This document shows, one piece after another, positions 27,566 through 37,603 of a stretch of 64,000 nt of DNA. Within the stretch, counting starts at the first letter, position 1. Every line of letters begins with the position of its first letter. The notes beneath the pieces are model-generated. The model saw only the letters and a program-made list of their open reading frames with translations, was not told the DNA's origin and searched no databases. The position numbers were made by a program, and so were the translations under genes. Source of the DNA: Methanobacteriota archaeon (GTDB lineage: Archaea; Thermoplasmatota; Poseidoniia; Poseidoniales; Thalassarchaeaceae); contig JABIKU010000031.1 of the NCBI GenBank assembly GCA_018654845.1, forward strand, positions 1 through 64,000. Direction: 5' to 3'.

Positions 27566-28315
27566 ATGCTCAGAGTAACCGCTAATACACAATTAATGAA
27601 GGAGATTGTTGATCTTCTTTCCGTTCTAACAGAAGATGCAAAATTGGTCTGGGGGGAGAACGGCCTTCATGTCAATGTCGTCGATGGTTCTCACGTGGCT
27701 TTGCTCTCCGCTACAATCAGCGATGCTTGCTTTGAAACATATGAAGTCGAACCTGTCGAAATCGGTCTCGAACTCTCAAAAATTCGTGATTTGCTAACAC
27801 TTGCAGGGCCGTCCGACCTAGTTGAATTTGATTATGATGAAGCGGTCGGTGCGATTAATATCCGCGTAGGCGAAGTTCACAGGATTCTACGCGGACTCGA
27901 CCCCGGCTCGATGAATGAACCTAAAATGCCAGTATTGGATTTCAGTAGTAGGGCATCTATCGGCGCTGAGAAGCTTTCACGTGCTCTTCGTGCGGCAAAG
28001 ATGGTCGGCGAATTGGTAGATTTGAGTCTCGACTCTAACCAAATGTCAGTTTCGGTTAGTGTCGAAGCTGGCGAATCGGTCAACGTCCGATTCGATGCAG
28101 GTGAATTGAGCGAATTAGTTTGTCCAAATCCTACAAATTCGACCTATTCGCTACAATTCCTAGATCCATTGACTCGAAAATTAGCGAGCGGATTGACTGA
28201 AGTAGTTACTCTTGAATTCCAAGACAAGTATCCACTTCGACTCACCTGGACAAGTAATGGTGGTGGAGCGGAATGGACTTACTTCCTCGCTCCTAGAGTC
28301 ACCAACGACCCTTGA
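27566..28315 (+). CDS. pcn: DNA polymerase sliding clamp (PCNA)
   Basis: PCNA fold sequence (HVALLSATISDACFETYEV, ILRGLDPGSMNEPKMP, LQFLDPLTRKLASGLTEVVTLEFQDKYPLRLTW); ATG 27566. Confidence 0.94.
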   Translation: MLRVTANTQLMKEIVDLLSVLTEDAKLVWGENGLHVNVVDGSHVALLSATISDACFETYEVEPVEIGLELSKIRDLLTLAGPSDLVEFDYDEAVGAINIRVGEVHRILRGLDPGSMNEPKMPVLDFSSRASIGAEKLSRALRAAKMVGELVDLSLDSNQMSVSVSVEAGESVNVRFDAGELSELVCPNPTNSTYSLQFLDPLTRKLASGLTEVVTLEFQDKYPLRLTWTSNGGGAEWTYFLAPRVTNDP

Positions 28316-28322
28316 ATGATTA

Positions 28323-29498
28323 TTGAAATTAAGGCACTCACCACTGAAGAGTATCCTAAGACGAAAAATGAGATTGCTTGAAAGCAGAGGCGGACACGCC
28401 AAAGGCGTGAGTAACCCTAGCGTCTGTGTAATTATTCCTTCAGTTCGCAACTCGAATGAGTTGGCCATAGTTCTGGAGGGTTTGGCTGAGCAAACATATT
28501 CTGGGCCACTCGAAATTATCGTTGTCGGGCCTCGAAATGATCCGGGAAGGGCGGTTGCTGAGGCTGCAGGTGTGCGTTTTGTCGATGATGACGGTTCTCG
28601 CACACGGGCTGATGCTTGTAATGTGGCAATAGGGGCGACCGATTCGGAACTGATCCTATTCACCGATGACGATGTGATTGTACCTGAAGATTGGATTGTA
28701 AAACTTGCTCGGTGGTTTGAGCGTGAAGACGTTGCAGGAGTTGGTGGACCTAACTTTGCACCGGTCAAGGAATCGACTTTGTGGCAACGCGTCATAGATG
28801 TCGCATTCTGTTCGACAATTTATACAGCAGGAACAAATTATGGAAAAGTCGGTGATTCAGAACTTACTGAAGTCAACCAATTACCCGGAGTAAATTCGGC
28901 TTATCGGCGCTCAGTCCTCGAGCAAGTTGGCGGTTTTGATGAAGGTGCTATCGGGGCTGAAGATGTGATGCTCGATCACAGAATTCGTATGGCGGGACAC
29001 AACTTGTGGACTGACCGTACCGCAGTGATGTGGCACCGGCGCCGAAACCTTTCACGTGTCAAAAAACAAATTGGTAATTATGGACTTGTGCGTACTCTTG
29101 CAAGTCATCAGTACCCCGAATTACACACATTCACGCATACGATGACGGCTGCATTTCCTCCACTCGTCACCGCAGCCTTCGCATTCTTTTTCTGGGGTTT
29201 GATAAATGGTGGACTGGCTTGGCCAGAATTCTGGGATATCAGCACTGAAACCATCCCTATGGGTTGGCCGAGGGCAGGAGTTCACACACTCCTCTCGCTC
29301 ATTCTGCTGTACAACTTGCTCGCCTGGTTTGGCTCGGCCAAGGGCAATTCTCCGAGCAAGACCAGTAAGACAATTTTCCTCTCCTCAATTGTAACCTATA
29401 CGTTACACTGGAATTACGGAATGGGAGTTCTACGTGGGAAATGGCGGATTCTGACTGGACGAGCCGGACTCCAGATTGATGATCGATCTCGCGATTGA
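28323..29498 (+). CDS. family 2 glycosyltransferase, membrane-associated
   Basis: SVCVIIPSVRN, FTDDDVIVPEDWI, GGFDEGAIGAEDVMLDHRIR; C-terminal TM segments. Confidence 0.88.
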   Translation: MKLRHSPLKSILRRKMRLLESRGGHAKGVSNPSVCVIIPSVRNSNELAIVLEGLAEQTYSGPLEIIVVGPRNDPGRAVAEAAGVRFVDDDGSRTRADACNVAIGATDSELILFTDDDVIVPEDWIVKLARWFEREDVAGVGGPNFAPVKESTLWQRVIDVAFCSTIYTAGTNYGKVGDSELTEVNQLPGVNSAYRRSVLEQVGGFDEGAIGAEDVMLDHRIRMAGHNLWTDRTAVMWHRRRNLSRVKKQIGNYGLVRTLASHQYPELHTFTHTMTAAFPPLVTAAFAFFFWGLINGGLAWPEFWDISTETIPMGWPRAGVHTLLSLILLYNLLAWFGSAKGNSPSKTSKTIFLSSIVTYTLHWNYGMGVLRGKWRILTGRAGLQIDDRSRD

Positions 29499-29649
29499 TT
29501 TGTGAAATTCTAGTCTATCGTCTTCGAATGATATCCGGCAATGTAATTTAAGAATAAAATATACATGGTAATTTCTGACACTCGGTGTTAGCAACTTCAC
29601 CTAGTCTTCATCAAGGTTGAGGGGCAGGATTAGGTGGAAGTGTTGTGAG

Positions 29650-30309
29650 ATGGAGCATATCTCACGGTTGCATATTGCCCCCTACTCCAAGGCTGAAGAA
29701 TTCGCCAACACAATCACCCACGGTTTTGGCACCCTACTCGCCATTGTCGGACTCTACTTTCTAGCTGTTGAAGCAAATCTAACAGGCGATTATTGGAAGA
29801 TTGGATCGAGTATCACATTCGGCTTGTGCATGATTACCTGTTATCTATGCTCGACTTTGTATCATGCGGTGAGTAATCTTGAGATGAAACACCGTATGAG
29901 AATCGCAGATCATATCGGAATTTACCTGATGATCGCGGGATCGTACACCCCATTCGTGCTGGTAACGATGCATGGATGGATCGGTTGGACATTCTTTGTA
30001 TTGATTTGGGGGTGTGCAATTACCGGAATCGTTGCGAGAGTGTTGAATCGAAATATACCGGAATATGTCTCAGCAACCCCTTATGTCATCATGGGCTGGT
30101 TAGCTATTATTGCTATCAAACCGCTTTTTGATTCCCTAGGCTGGGAAGGGATAAACTTGATTTTACTTGGCGGCATATTCTACTCAATCGGTGTGCTATT
30201 CTATCGCGCTGATAATTTTCCTTTCAATCATGCAATATGGCACCTATTCGTTCTCGCGGGCTCAATCGCACACTATTTCGCAATCCTGAACTGCGTCATC
30301 CAGGGTTAG
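29650..30309 (+). CDS. hemolysin III / PAQR-family membrane protein
   Basis: EEFANTITHGFGT, STLYHAVSN, DHIGIYLMIAGSYTPF, HAIWHLFVLAGSIAHYFAI. Confidence 0.93.
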   Translation: MEHISRLHIAPYSKAEEFANTITHGFGTLLAIVGLYFLAVEANLTGDYWKIGSSITFGLCMITCYLCSTLYHAVSNLEMKHRMRIADHIGIYLMIAGSYTPFVLVTMHGWIGWTFFVLIWGCAITGIVARVLNRNIPEYVSATPYVIMGWLAIIAIKPLFDSLGWEGINLILLGGIFYSIGVLFYRADNFPFNHAIWHLFVLAGSIAHYFAILNCVIQG

Positions 30310-33092
30310 GTGAACACGCTCTTGCGGTGGAAGGAAGATTTAGGAGCCAGTCCGGCCATCTTAATCTCGCTGACCCACTCCTTCCCTTTCTTGCTGTGAC
30401 CGTACATCACCTCGCCGGGACTTACCTTCCAGTTCCACTGCTGCTCGAAGACCTTGGCATCCTCTAGATTCCGACACAGCTTGCTAGGCACTACATGATA
30501 CATCGACAGGATGTTCTCGCTTCTTCGGAAGTACTTGGCGATGACTTTTGGGAGCATCTCGCTGAGCCAGGTCTCGCTGACCACCTTGACCTCTCTCGGT
30601 ATAACATATCGGGGGTTGTCCAGAGGCCCTAGAATCTCCTGCATTGCCTCGGCGAAAATCTCTGACTCCTCCTCTGAAGCATTCTCGAGGTAAGCCCTCA
30701 TCCAGCCCCCTCCTCTGCTCCCTCCTCCTACCTTGGCATCGAACTGGATTAGGCCCAAAGCCTGTAGGGAGCAAGCGACAGCATCCCCGATTGCTTGAAT
30801 CAGGGATTCGTCTGACCACGCGACAAGACCGATCCTGTTAGCCGGAGGGAATCCTTCTCCGAATGATCCTTTGATTTCGATTGCTTCTCTTGGCACTGCG
30901 TTGAAGGGTTGTCCAATCCCCCACAGTTCTCTTGCCCTTCCTCTGTTTCTTGCCCTCATCAGCATCTCCTCGTTGAATATCTCCATCGTTTCCGAGACGC
31001 CTTCCGGCTCGGCTTCAGTGAAAGCAGCGTGAACGTGCCCCACTCCCTTCTCAATGGCGCCGTCGTCGCAGACTCCGTACAACTGCTTATGCTTCCTCTT
31101 GAATCGGAGATAGTCATCGAATCCTTTGGTGAACTCGTCAGCCAGACAGACTATGTCCCAATTGTTAGCTACCTTCTCAGGCCAGTGCTTGTCCAGCCTG
31201 AACGATCTTCCTCTCAGTTGATTTATACTCATGCTGGTGGTCACTGTGGTCAGATCCACTAGGACGTTAATCCTGCTCGCGTCCCAGCCCTCGCCGAGTA
31301 GTCCCCTTGTTCCCACCAGGCACTTCGTCACTCCATCTTGGAACATCTCGGTAATCATCATCGTATAGTGGCGTGGCAGCCAGTCCTTTCCCTTACCTCT
31401 GATTTCGAAGTAACCGCCTCTCTCGATGTAATCGAACTTGATGTTCAGATTCCTCTCGGAGACCCACTGCTCAAAACGAGGGAATATCCGCTCTAGGAGG
31501 TCGTCGTCGACCAATACGGTCGTGCCCGTCATCAGCACCGGATCCAGCCTGTCAGTCGACTCGCATCCGAGCACCGCTCTGTATGCTGCTACTGCTCCAC
31601 CGGCGTCATCATCGAGGACGCCTTCTACCAAGGCAGTAGCCGAGGTCTTCTCGAAGTCGGTCACGATCACTGCCCGAATGTCCGATCCGAGGGCCTCCAT
31701 CTCCGCCCTCAGTATGTCTCGCAGAGCATCGTACTTGGCGGAGGCGTAAGCCATCACCCTGCCGACAGGTGAAGCGCATAGTCTGGGGCCGCCCTCAGTA
31801 ATCTGGACGCCAAGCATCCTCAGTTTGCTCTTCGCATCCTCAGCAAGGGCATGGTCCTCCTCGCTTTCCGACCTCATCAGACCATTCCTGATGTAGCGAT
31901 CGAGTATCGTGATCAGCACATCCATACTATTGCCTCCGGCTACGAGTTCAGCCGACGGCTGTGGTACACCTTCGGGCAGGTTTAGTTCGCCTGATACGAG
32001 GTAGGCTCTAGCAGCGTCCGCGAGCCTCGGGTCTCTTCTATGGAAAGAGTTCCAGTCCTTTGCTCTGCCAGCCGGCAGAATCAGTCCATCGAGCACTCTG
32101 GCGATCCAGACCTCAAGTCTTGGTGTGCGCCCCTTGACGTTCTCCGCCCCCCCCCTCAGTTCACCTAGTAGGCTCTTGAAGTCCTCATCTACATTAGCGA
32201 TGTATCTCAATTCTCCCGGAGAGGGGCGTACGAAGTATGCGAGGTCCTGGTAGGGAGCGAGATTGCCGTCCCTGACTAGGGCAGGAACGGGGACCTCGTA
32301 GTCCACCTCTCCGAACAGGTCAAAGTATTGATCGACCGAGGAGTTGCTGGCCCCCTCCGGAGGAGTGGCAGTGAGACCGAGAACAACTGGATTCCCGAGG
32401 AATTCCATGGCCTCGATGAGAACCCTGCCCCAGTGATCCATCAGGTGATGGCACTCGTCGAGGATGACTAGACCGACTCCTACTTCCAAAAGTCTCTTCA
32501 GATTGGTCTTGGCGGACTCGTGGAGGATCCATAGGGCGTTCCCATGCTCGGATAGCGAATCCCTGACCTTTTTCCTGTAGTGCCCCATCCTGTCAGAGTA
32601 GTATTCGAAGTTCTTCTCCCGCAGGTCAGTAATCCAGGCCAATGCGCTTTCCCGATCGTCCGCCTCGACCGAACCGTCGTTCAAGTCAGGAGTCATCAGA
32701 CTGGATATCCACAGCTCCATCGCAGACTCGTCTAGCTCGTCTCCTCCTCTCTTCGGGAGAGTCACCGACTGGTAGGTCAGCGAGGTCAGAATACCCGGGT
32801 TCTCTGGGTCAGTGCCTATTTCTGACTCCCTGTCATCCAAGTGGAATAGTTCCTTGGCTCTCTCGACCCATTGGGCCTGTATGGCCGAGTTCGGGCTAAG
32901 CACCAACGTGGGCAGTCTGACCAGATCTGACCAGACGTACAGTCCAAGTACGGTCTTCCCGGAACCAGGAGGAGCCACGATTAACAGTTCTCTTGATCCA
33001 GATTCCAACTCCTTCCTGATTATGCTGGAAGAAGCCACCTGAGACGGCCTGAGTGTTCCCGAGAAACCAATCTTGCCGAAGCCATCACTCAT
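30306..33092 (-). CDS. SF2 DEAD/DEAH-type helicase with long uncharacterised C-terminus
   Basis: Walker A VAPPGSGKT, DECH box VILDECHH, motif III LGLTATPP, motif VI INQLRGRSFRLD; atypically GC-rich gene. Confidence 0.9.
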   Translation of the reverse strand: MSDGFGKIGFSGTLRPSQVASSSIIRKELESGSRELLIVAPPGSGKTVLGLYVWSDLVRLPTLVLSPNSAIQAQWVERAKELFHLDDRESEIGTDPENPGILTSLTYQSVTLPKRGGDELDESAMELWISSLMTPDLNDGSVEADDRESALAWITDLREKNFEYYSDRMGHYRKKVRDSLSEHGNALWILHESAKTNLKRLLEVGVGLVILDECHHLMDHWGRVLIEAMEFLGNPVVLGLTATPPEGASNSSVDQYFDLFGEVDYEVPVPALVRDGNLAPYQDLAYFVRPSPGELRYIANVDEDFKSLLGELRGGAENVKGRTPRLEVWIARVLDGLILPAGRAKDWNSFHRRDPRLADAARAYLVSGELNLPEGVPQPSAELVAGGNSMDVLITILDRYIRNGLMRSESEEDHALAEDAKSKLRMLGVQITEGGPRLCASPVGRVMAYASAKYDALRDILRAEMEALGSDIRAVIVTDFEKTSATALVEGVLDDDAGGAVAAYRAVLGCESTDRLDPVLMTGTTVLVDDDLLERIFPRFEQWVSERNLNIKFDYIERGGYFEIRGKGKDWLPRHYTMMITEMFQDGVTKCLVGTRGLLGEGWDASRINVLVDLTTVTTSMSINQLRGRSFRLDKHWPEKVANNWDIVCLADEFTKGFDDYLRFKRKHKQLYGVCDDGAIEKGVGHVHAAFTEAEPEGVSETMEIFNEEMLMRARNRGRARELWGIGQPFNAVPREAIEIKGSFGEGFPPANRIGLVAWSDESLIQAIGDAVACSLQALGLIQFDAKVGGGSRGGGWMRAYLENASEEESEIFAEAMQEILGPLDNPRYVIPREVKVVSETWLSEMLPKVIAKYFRRSENILSMYHVVPSKLCRNLEDAKVFEQQWNWKVSPGEVMYGHSKKGKEWVSEIKMAGLAPKSSFHRKSVFT

Positions 33093-33146
33093 CTAGAATC
33101 ATGCTGGACGGGTTTCATGGTTTACTATTTCCCTAACTGCATATAT

Positions 33147-33860
33147 TCAGTTATTCGGTTTTACTTTACCACAATTTCGCCCAATACGATATGAAGTTGT
33201 TTTCGGGCGCCAAAAAATACCTGTGGCCAATCCAAGAATAATCCCTCCAAGAATCAGCCCAGGCCAGCCCGTCTGAATGTAGCCATCTGAGGCATTGAAG
33301 TAAGCCCAAACGAATGAAGGTGCCACGCCTGCAATAATCACGACTGTTGCCTCTTCACGAATAAGTTTGGCAGTATCACGCTGAGAAGGTAATCTCGGTA
33401 GATTAGAATCGCGCTCACTCAATTTCTCAACGCGCGTTAGACGGACAAATTCCGGCTCTGGCTGTTGAGAGTTAATGAGAGAAGTTTTCGGCACTCCTCC
33501 TTTCCATTTTTTTGCAATTCGGAAAGTCCAATCATCATGTGACATCGGACGACCATCGAGTTCTTTGCCCCAATAATCACCCCTAAATCGATCTGATAAT
33601 TTCTCAAATTCATCACTTCCCTCAACCACACCTTGCTCAAATGCTAATTGCCATTCTGATTCCGAAGCAACCCTGCACTCATTTGATTCAAGCAAAGGTT
33701 TTGCTTCATCAATATGAACAGGTTTTCTGCAAATTTCAAAATCATACTTCAACTCGACCATGTGGCGTGGACCGGCTTGGCCGAATAGAATTGAGCGATT
33801 CTGGCTGCCTATCTCTGCGCGTCCAGGAATAACCCTGACCCACTCAATTTCCACGATCAT
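33147..33860 (-). CDS. SUMF1/FGE-like domain protein with C-terminal TM region
   Basis: EWVRVIPGRAEIGSQ..RHMVELKYDFEICRKPV..CRVASESEWQLAFEQG resembles FGE-sulfatase modifying fold; two C-terminal hydrophobic helices. Confidence 0.55.
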   Translation of the reverse strand: MIVEIEWVRVIPGRAEIGSQNRSILFGQAGPRHMVELKYDFEICRKPVHIDEAKPLLESNECRVASESEWQLAFEQGVVEGSDEFEKLSDRFRGDYWGKELDGRPMSHDDWTFRIAKKWKGGVPKTSLINSQQPEPEFVRLTRVEKLSERDSNLPRLPSQRDTAKLIREEATVVIIAGVAPSFVWAYFNASDGYIQTGWPGLILGGIILGLATGIFWRPKTTSYRIGRNCGKVKPNN

Positions 33861-35728
33861 TCCTCAGTATCAATTTGTCCAGTTTGAATTGACCATTGTG
33901 ATGCGTATACATTGTCGTTGGTAATAAGATCGTTATGAATTCCTCTCTCGACAATGAACCCATCGACCATTGCAATAATTTCTTTCGCATTACGAATGGT
34001 CGCTAAACGATGTGCAACTGCAATCGTAATTCGGTTCTTTCCTTTTCCTCCACCGAACAAAGATTGTTGAATTCGCTTTTCGGTTTCAGCGTCTAGAGCA
34101 GCAGAGGCTTCATCGAGGATGAGGACATCTGGATCCATCAATAGTGCACGAGCCAAACTGATACGAGCACGCTGGCCTCCTGATAATCTCACACCACGAT
34201 CTCCAACTTCTGTGTCCATCCCTTCGGGCAATACCGAAATGAATTCCCAGGCACCTGAAGCCTCCAAAGCAGCCTGTACCTCTGCATCACTAGCTACACG
34301 AGCGTAGGCGACATTATCGCGGACTGAACCGAAGAAAAGGAAGGGGTCTTGGGATACAAATCCAATACGATTGCGTACAGATTCAATTGAGAAATCAGTT
34401 ATGTTTCGCCCGTTGATACGAACTTCTCCTTGACCTGGAACATAAAATCTCTCAACCAGTTTGAGAATGGTAGATTTGCCCGCGCCAGTATGACCCATAA
34501 CTCCAAGAAAATCTCCTGACTTGGCTTCGAAAGAAACGTTATTGACGACATTTACTTCTGTATTTGGGTAAGCAAATGTCACATCTGTAAAAGCGATGGA
34601 TTCGATTGAACCATCCAGTTCAATCGCACCTGGCTCATCAACAATTGATGGCTCCAAATCGATGAGTGCAAAGACTCGACGAGCAGCTGCCTCACCTCGT
34701 TGTAACTGATTAAGCAACATTCCCATGATGAACATAGGCATTGTCATTCTGGTTGAAATTAACAAAAATGTAACGAATTGCCCTACGGAAATTTCGCCTG
34801 AATTCATCAACCATCCACCGGCGGAAACAAGCAAACCAAATGAAATTCCTGCGACGACATAGATTCCTGGAAGGAAACGGTTTCGAAGTGCAGAAGCTTG
34901 AATCGCCTGATCTCTATATTCTGCACTCTCGCCAGACACCCTAGATTGTTCATATTCAGTCGCATTGTATGCTTGAACGACGATAACTCCTGACAAAACA
35001 TTCTCCAAAATAGCGACGATGCCGCCGGTACTCTCTCGCTGTTTCTTGTAGCGGCGTTGAACCCGCGTCGAGAACCAAACAACCATCGGAAGAATTAGTA
35101 GGAGCGGAGCAAATAGAATTAGGGCCAATTTGGGGGACATCCAAAATAATATACCAAACGAAGCTGAAAACGTTATCACAATACGGATAATACTGGTACT
35201 TGCATCAGAAACTAAATCCTCAAGTTGAGCTACATCTGCAGACAGTACCGACATTAAATTTCCAGATTGACGAGTTTCGAAATAGGAAGCTTCCATTCTC
35301 ATCAAACTGGCTGTCGCGTCCATGCGAATGTCGTGCTGAACCCGATAAGCGGTAGATTGCCAAAGAAACTCACCAATTCCCTGAGAAATTGCAAGGAATA
35401 CAAATCCGGAGAATATCAAAAGTCCAAATCCAACCTCGACTGAAGGGAGATAACTAGAATTTACCAATGATTCAACACGAGAATCTGTAAATATTCCACT
35501 CGAATAATAATCTGCTGCCATCCCAATTGCGATAAACGGAATGAGATCGAATGCTCGTGCTGAAGCATTGGCTGCTATTGCAAAAGACGCACGTTGCCAA
35601 TAGGGCTTGATATAAGGTAAAACGCGGTAAATTTTCTTACCGACAATCTGTTTTTCCTCATCTAAATCAGAAGAATCCTTAGACAAACCCACAGCCATAG
35701 CCCTAGTCATACAGACCCGTCTAGTCAA
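33857..35728 (-). CDS. ABC transporter, fused permease/ATPase (exporter type)
   Basis: GHTGAGKSTILKL, LSGGQRARISLARALLMDPDVLILDEASAALD, H-loop AVAHRLATI; N-terminal TMD. Confidence 0.95.
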   Translation of the reverse strand: MTRRVCMTRAMAVGLSKDSSDLDEEKQIVGKKIYRVLPYIKPYWQRASFAIAANASARAFDLIPFIAIGMAADYYSSGIFTDSRVESLVNSSYLPSVEVGFGLLIFSGFVFLAISQGIGEFLWQSTAYRVQHDIRMDATASLMRMEASYFETRQSGNLMSVLSADVAQLEDLVSDASTSIIRIVITFSASFGILFWMSPKLALILFAPLLLILPMVVWFSTRVQRRYKKQRESTGGIVAILENVLSGVIVVQAYNATEYEQSRVSGESAEYRDQAIQASALRNRFLPGIYVVAGISFGLLVSAGGWLMNSGEISVGQFVTFLLISTRMTMPMFIMGMLLNQLQRGEAAARRVFALIDLEPSIVDEPGAIELDGSIESIAFTDVTFAYPNTEVNVVNNVSFEAKSGDFLGVMGHTGAGKSTILKLVERFYVPGQGEVRINGRNITDFSIESVRNRIGFVSQDPFLFFGSVRDNVAYARVASDAEVQAALEASGAWEFISVLPEGMDTEVGDRGVRLSGGQRARISLARALLMDPDVLILDEASAALDAETEKRIQQSLFGGGKGKNRITIAVAHRLATIRNAKEIIAMVDGFIVERGIHNDLITNDNVYASQWSIQTGQIDTEE

Positions 35729-35840
35729 GCCCCTTTGAATGCTTCAGTATCTGTTGGGAAACTACCTCAAAATCTAACACCCATGATTAGAAAAATATTC
35801 ACTCAACTATTTCACGGATTTTATCTGTAAAGTTGTCTGG

Positions 35841-35912
35841 TGCGCCCGCCGGGATTTGAACCCGGGACATGAGGTTGGAAACCTCAGGTGATAACCCCTT
35901 CACTACAGGCGC
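35841..35912 (-). tRNA. tRNA-Gly (anticodon TCC), 3' CCA encoded at 35838..35840
   Basis: Reverse complement GCGCCTG-TA-GTGA..TCAC-C-TGAGG-TTTCCAA-CCTCA-TGTC-CCGGG-TTCAAAT-CCCGG-CGGGCGC-A-CCA folds into a full cloverleaf. Confidence 0.95.
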
Positions 35913-35991
35913 GTGGGTCGCTCGACCTAAGGCTCAGATATGACCAATTCGGTGTAAGTCCGTTCAAATGTAATGTGCTTTTCGCGATGTC

Positions 35992-36195
35992 ATGCTGCTC
36001 CGTCAGAGGCTTGGAATTGTATTGATTATCATTTTCTTGCCAATTAATGGGCCGCTCTGGCGTATGCTTGCTGAAATCGCTGGTTTGCCAATAAACATCG
36101 GCGAAGTTTCATTTTTCATACTTTCATTATTTCTTTTCATTTTAGGAGGAATAATGACCTTTTCTCCGAAGCTAAAAAACCCTTTTCAAGAATAG
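35992..36195 (+). CDS. small hypothetical membrane protein
   Basis: 67-aa two-TM ORF downstream of tRNA. Confidence 0.45.
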   Translation: MLLRQRLGIVLIIIFLPINGPLWRMLAEIAGLPINIGEVSFFILSLFLFILGGIMTFSPKLKNPFQE

Positions 36196-37073
36196 ATTTC
36201 TGATGGCCAATTTGAATGGATATTCATCATTATTTCCGAGACCTCGGATTCGCTTTTTCCAGATTCGAGGAGGGCTCGACAAAGTTCCTGGGTTCTTTTT
36301 GGAATTGTTTTAGGTCCGAGAACCGCCCCGGGACGACGCGGATCATCGAGGAAATCTGTTTCCATGCCCCAAGGCGAAGACGATTTATCAATCGTGGAAA
36401 CCAAGGATTCGATACATCCCTTTCCAACACTTACTGTGCAAGCAAGTCCATTGGTGAATTGAGTACTAACGTCAGCTGGAGCATAATGACGAATTGTTCG
36501 ATTTAGAGGCATCCCCGCTCTTCCACATATTTCAGCTAATTCTCGGTATGTGGCCGAGCCATTATCTTCAACATGAAGTTGAACACTCGTACCAATCTTT
36601 GCAGCACGGCTCAAAACCTCGACGAGTAATTCGTTCGCAGCGTCCCAGATTTCTTCTGAAACGGGATAATGTGGCCGACCGACCTCACCTAAACAAACAC
36701 AATCACCGCTCGAATAGTGTTCTAGCGCCAAATCTACCGCTTGCAAATGTAAATCACTCGCCTTCGTCATACCTAGTGTCAAAACTTGATGTGCCCATGC
36801 GACGGGATGTGGCCCCAATATCACCGAGACTTGAATGCCAAATTTTGCTCGAACCTCATCAGCCATCGTCAATGTATCAAGATAAGCGGTGCGATATTCA
36901 TCGATATCGATTGGCAAATTCTCAAAATTTGGTTTGTGAACCAAGTTGATTGCCGTACCCCCAACTCGAACGAATTCTTCGACCGCATCAAGAAATCTAT
37001 TTGAGCGATCGAGATGCATATGTTGGTCGAGTATCGGCCCTATCCAACGACCATCTTTCAGCATGGGCCTCAC
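36186..37073 (-). CDS. TatD-like metal-dependent hydrolase (amidohydrolase fold)
   Basis: PILDQHMHLDRSNRFLDAVEEFVRVGGT, VSVILGPHPV, LGEVGRPHYPV, QLHVED, METDFLDDPRRPG. Confidence 0.85.
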   Translation of the reverse strand: MRPMLKDGRWIGPILDQHMHLDRSNRFLDAVEEFVRVGGTAINLVHKPNFENLPIDIDEYRTAYLDTLTMADEVRAKFGIQVSVILGPHPVAWAHQVLTLGMTKASDLHLQAVDLALEHYSSGDCVCLGEVGRPHYPVSEEIWDAANELLVEVLSRAAKIGTSVQLHVEDNGSATYRELAEICGRAGMPLNRTIRHYAPADVSTQFTNGLACTVSVGKGCIESLVSTIDKSSSPWGMETDFLDDPRRPGAVLGPKTIPKRTQELCRALLESGKSESEVSEIMMNIHSNWPSEIYS

Positions 37074-37603
37074 GCCAGTGCGCCTTCTAATTCGAATCGT
37101 TTAATCCAATGCCGAATCGCCATCTCAGCTATTCGCTTCGAAGATTGGCCAAGTACGATTCCATGTCCATTATTGAATAATATTATTTGCGCGTTATGGC
37201 GACTAGCATCAATCCGCAGTGCATTGATATCATAGTCTACATCTGCTTCGAGAAATCTATCTGCTACTAATTCTAACATGACTGCTCTGCCGATACTAAA
37301 TTGCACTATCATATCGCCAGAATCCATCATCAGCCATTCATCAGTCATCCCGAGTTTATACAATAATTCTTCAATCGCCAACCGGGCGACTTCACCTCTT
37401 GAGATTCCGTGAACGAGTATGGTTCCTTCCGGTTCAATAACAAATGTTGCGTGTGGTTCTTCGTGAGAGATTACGACATATTCTCCACTTTTTGAGCCAC
37501 CACCCAGAGTTACTGCCCCATCATGGTCAATAGGTTCTGAAGGTGTGAAGCGGAAGGTCTGTGTTTCAACTTCGACCTTAATTTTCTCATCAGTCAATTT
37601 CAC
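37070..37603 (-). CDS. divergent TATA-binding-protein-fold protein
   Basis: two TBP-like half repeats: HATFVIEPEGTILVHGISRGEVARLAIEELLYKLG and MIVQFSIGRAVMLELVADRFLEADVDYDINALRIDASRHNAQIILFNNGHGIVLGQSSKRIAEMAIRHWIKRF; likely GTG start 37603 with GTGA overlap; ATGA overlap downstream. Confidence 0.65.
   Translation of the reverse strand: MKLTDEKIKVEVETQTFRFTPSEPIDHDGAVTLGGGSKSGEYVVISHEEPHATFVIEPEGTILVHGISRGEVARLAIEELLYKLGMTDEWLMMDSGDMIVQFSIGRAVMLELVADRFLEADVDYDINALRIDASRHNAQIILFNNGHGIVLGQSSKRIAEMAIRHWIKRFELEGALA

Noticed and set aside
30306-33092. Helicase gene as part of a BREX/DISARM/restriction island
   Set aside because: No methylase, nuclease, phosphatase or recombinase neighbours; only single-gene status is supportable.
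36494-36949. 151-aa ORF on + strand
   Set aside because: Antisense to the TatD-like hydrolase, no domain, likely spurious.
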